Shown: positions 33,356-33,473 of the stretch, one piece after another
Position numbering within the stretch: position 1 is the stretch's first letter
Layout: the number at the start of each line of letters is the position of its first letter
NCBI GenBank assembly: GCA_900322035.1
Contig: ONYL01000023.1
Location: 1 to 33,473 of the forward strand
Origin: an uncultured Prevotella sp.
Lineage (GTDB): Bacteria > Bacteroidota > Bacteroidia > Bacteroidales > Bacteroidaceae
DNA: 33,473 bases
Direction: 5' to 3'
Program-made: the position numbers and the translations under genes
The notes under the pieces: generated by a model
What the model was told of the DNA's origin: nothing
Database searches by the model: none
The model's input: the letters and a program-made list of their open reading frames with translations, nothing else

Positions 33356-33473
33356 ATCTTTATTGTTTTAAATTAGGTTCTTCCGAAAAATGGAGTGATA
33401 GATAGAAGATTGTAGCAAAAAAGAAGAAAACTACTGAACTTATTGTGTATATTTGAATTACCACAAACAAATA
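33356..33473. other. AT-rich end of the window
   Basis: This holds no gene that I can support. It is AT-rich and may include the promoter of the unit formed by the small ORF and the cytolysin-like gene. The -7-like words found (for example TATTTGTTTG on the minus strand at the very edge) do not match the consensus exactly. Confidence 0.3.

Overview
The window looks like a chromosomal piece of a Prevotella-type Bacteroidales. The evidence is repeated Bacteroidetes promoters (TTTG, 19-20 nt, TAnnTTTG), secreted proteins with Por-type C-terminal tails, a streptopain/interpain-like C10 protease, an AraC regulator fused to a TPR and membrane region, and a GH20/nagB/nagB-PIG-L cluster. Most coding sequence is moderately GC-rich. 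The toxin-like gene at the right end is visibly richer in A and T. No gene symbol or function here was checked against a database.

Left part (1-10.7 kb): the tail of a DDE transposase is followed by about 340 nt of gene-poor DNA and a 22-bp tandem-repeat element. Next come a dicarboxylate/amino-acid:cation symporter with its own promoter and terminator, and tRNA-Val(GAC). The minus strand then carries the C10 protease, the TPR/AraC regulator, a secreted protein with a Por-like tail, and a LytS/LytTR-type two-component pair (kinase then regulator, 4-nt overlap).

Middle (10.7-20.6 kb): a cyuA-like cysteine desulfidase and dsbD lie on the minus strand, followed by a second copy of the 22-bp repeat element. 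A plus-strand pair (small lipoprotein and a TIGR02757-family protein) comes next. It converges on a four-gene minus-strand efflux operon: TolC-like outer membrane factor, MacA-like adaptor, ABC ATPase, MacB/FtsX-like permease.

Right part (20.6-33.5 kb): an amino-sugar operon on the minus strand encodes a GH20 hexosaminidase, NagB, and a NagB-like/PIG-L fusion in which the NagB half has lost key catalytic residues. Two linked proteins of unknown function follow (a lipoprotein and a ~700-residue exported protein). Then comes a probable pyrE, SRPBCC protein, Rieske-like lipoprotein group, and a block of REP-like inverted repeats. The last large gene encodes a protein with a core resembling thiol-activated/cholesterol-dependent cytolysins, flanked at both ends by copies of the same domain. 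That gene is the best candidate for something undescribed.

Three recurrent non-coding families also stand out: the 22-bp repeat element (two loci), a terminator-hairpin family (three loci), and the REP-like repeats.
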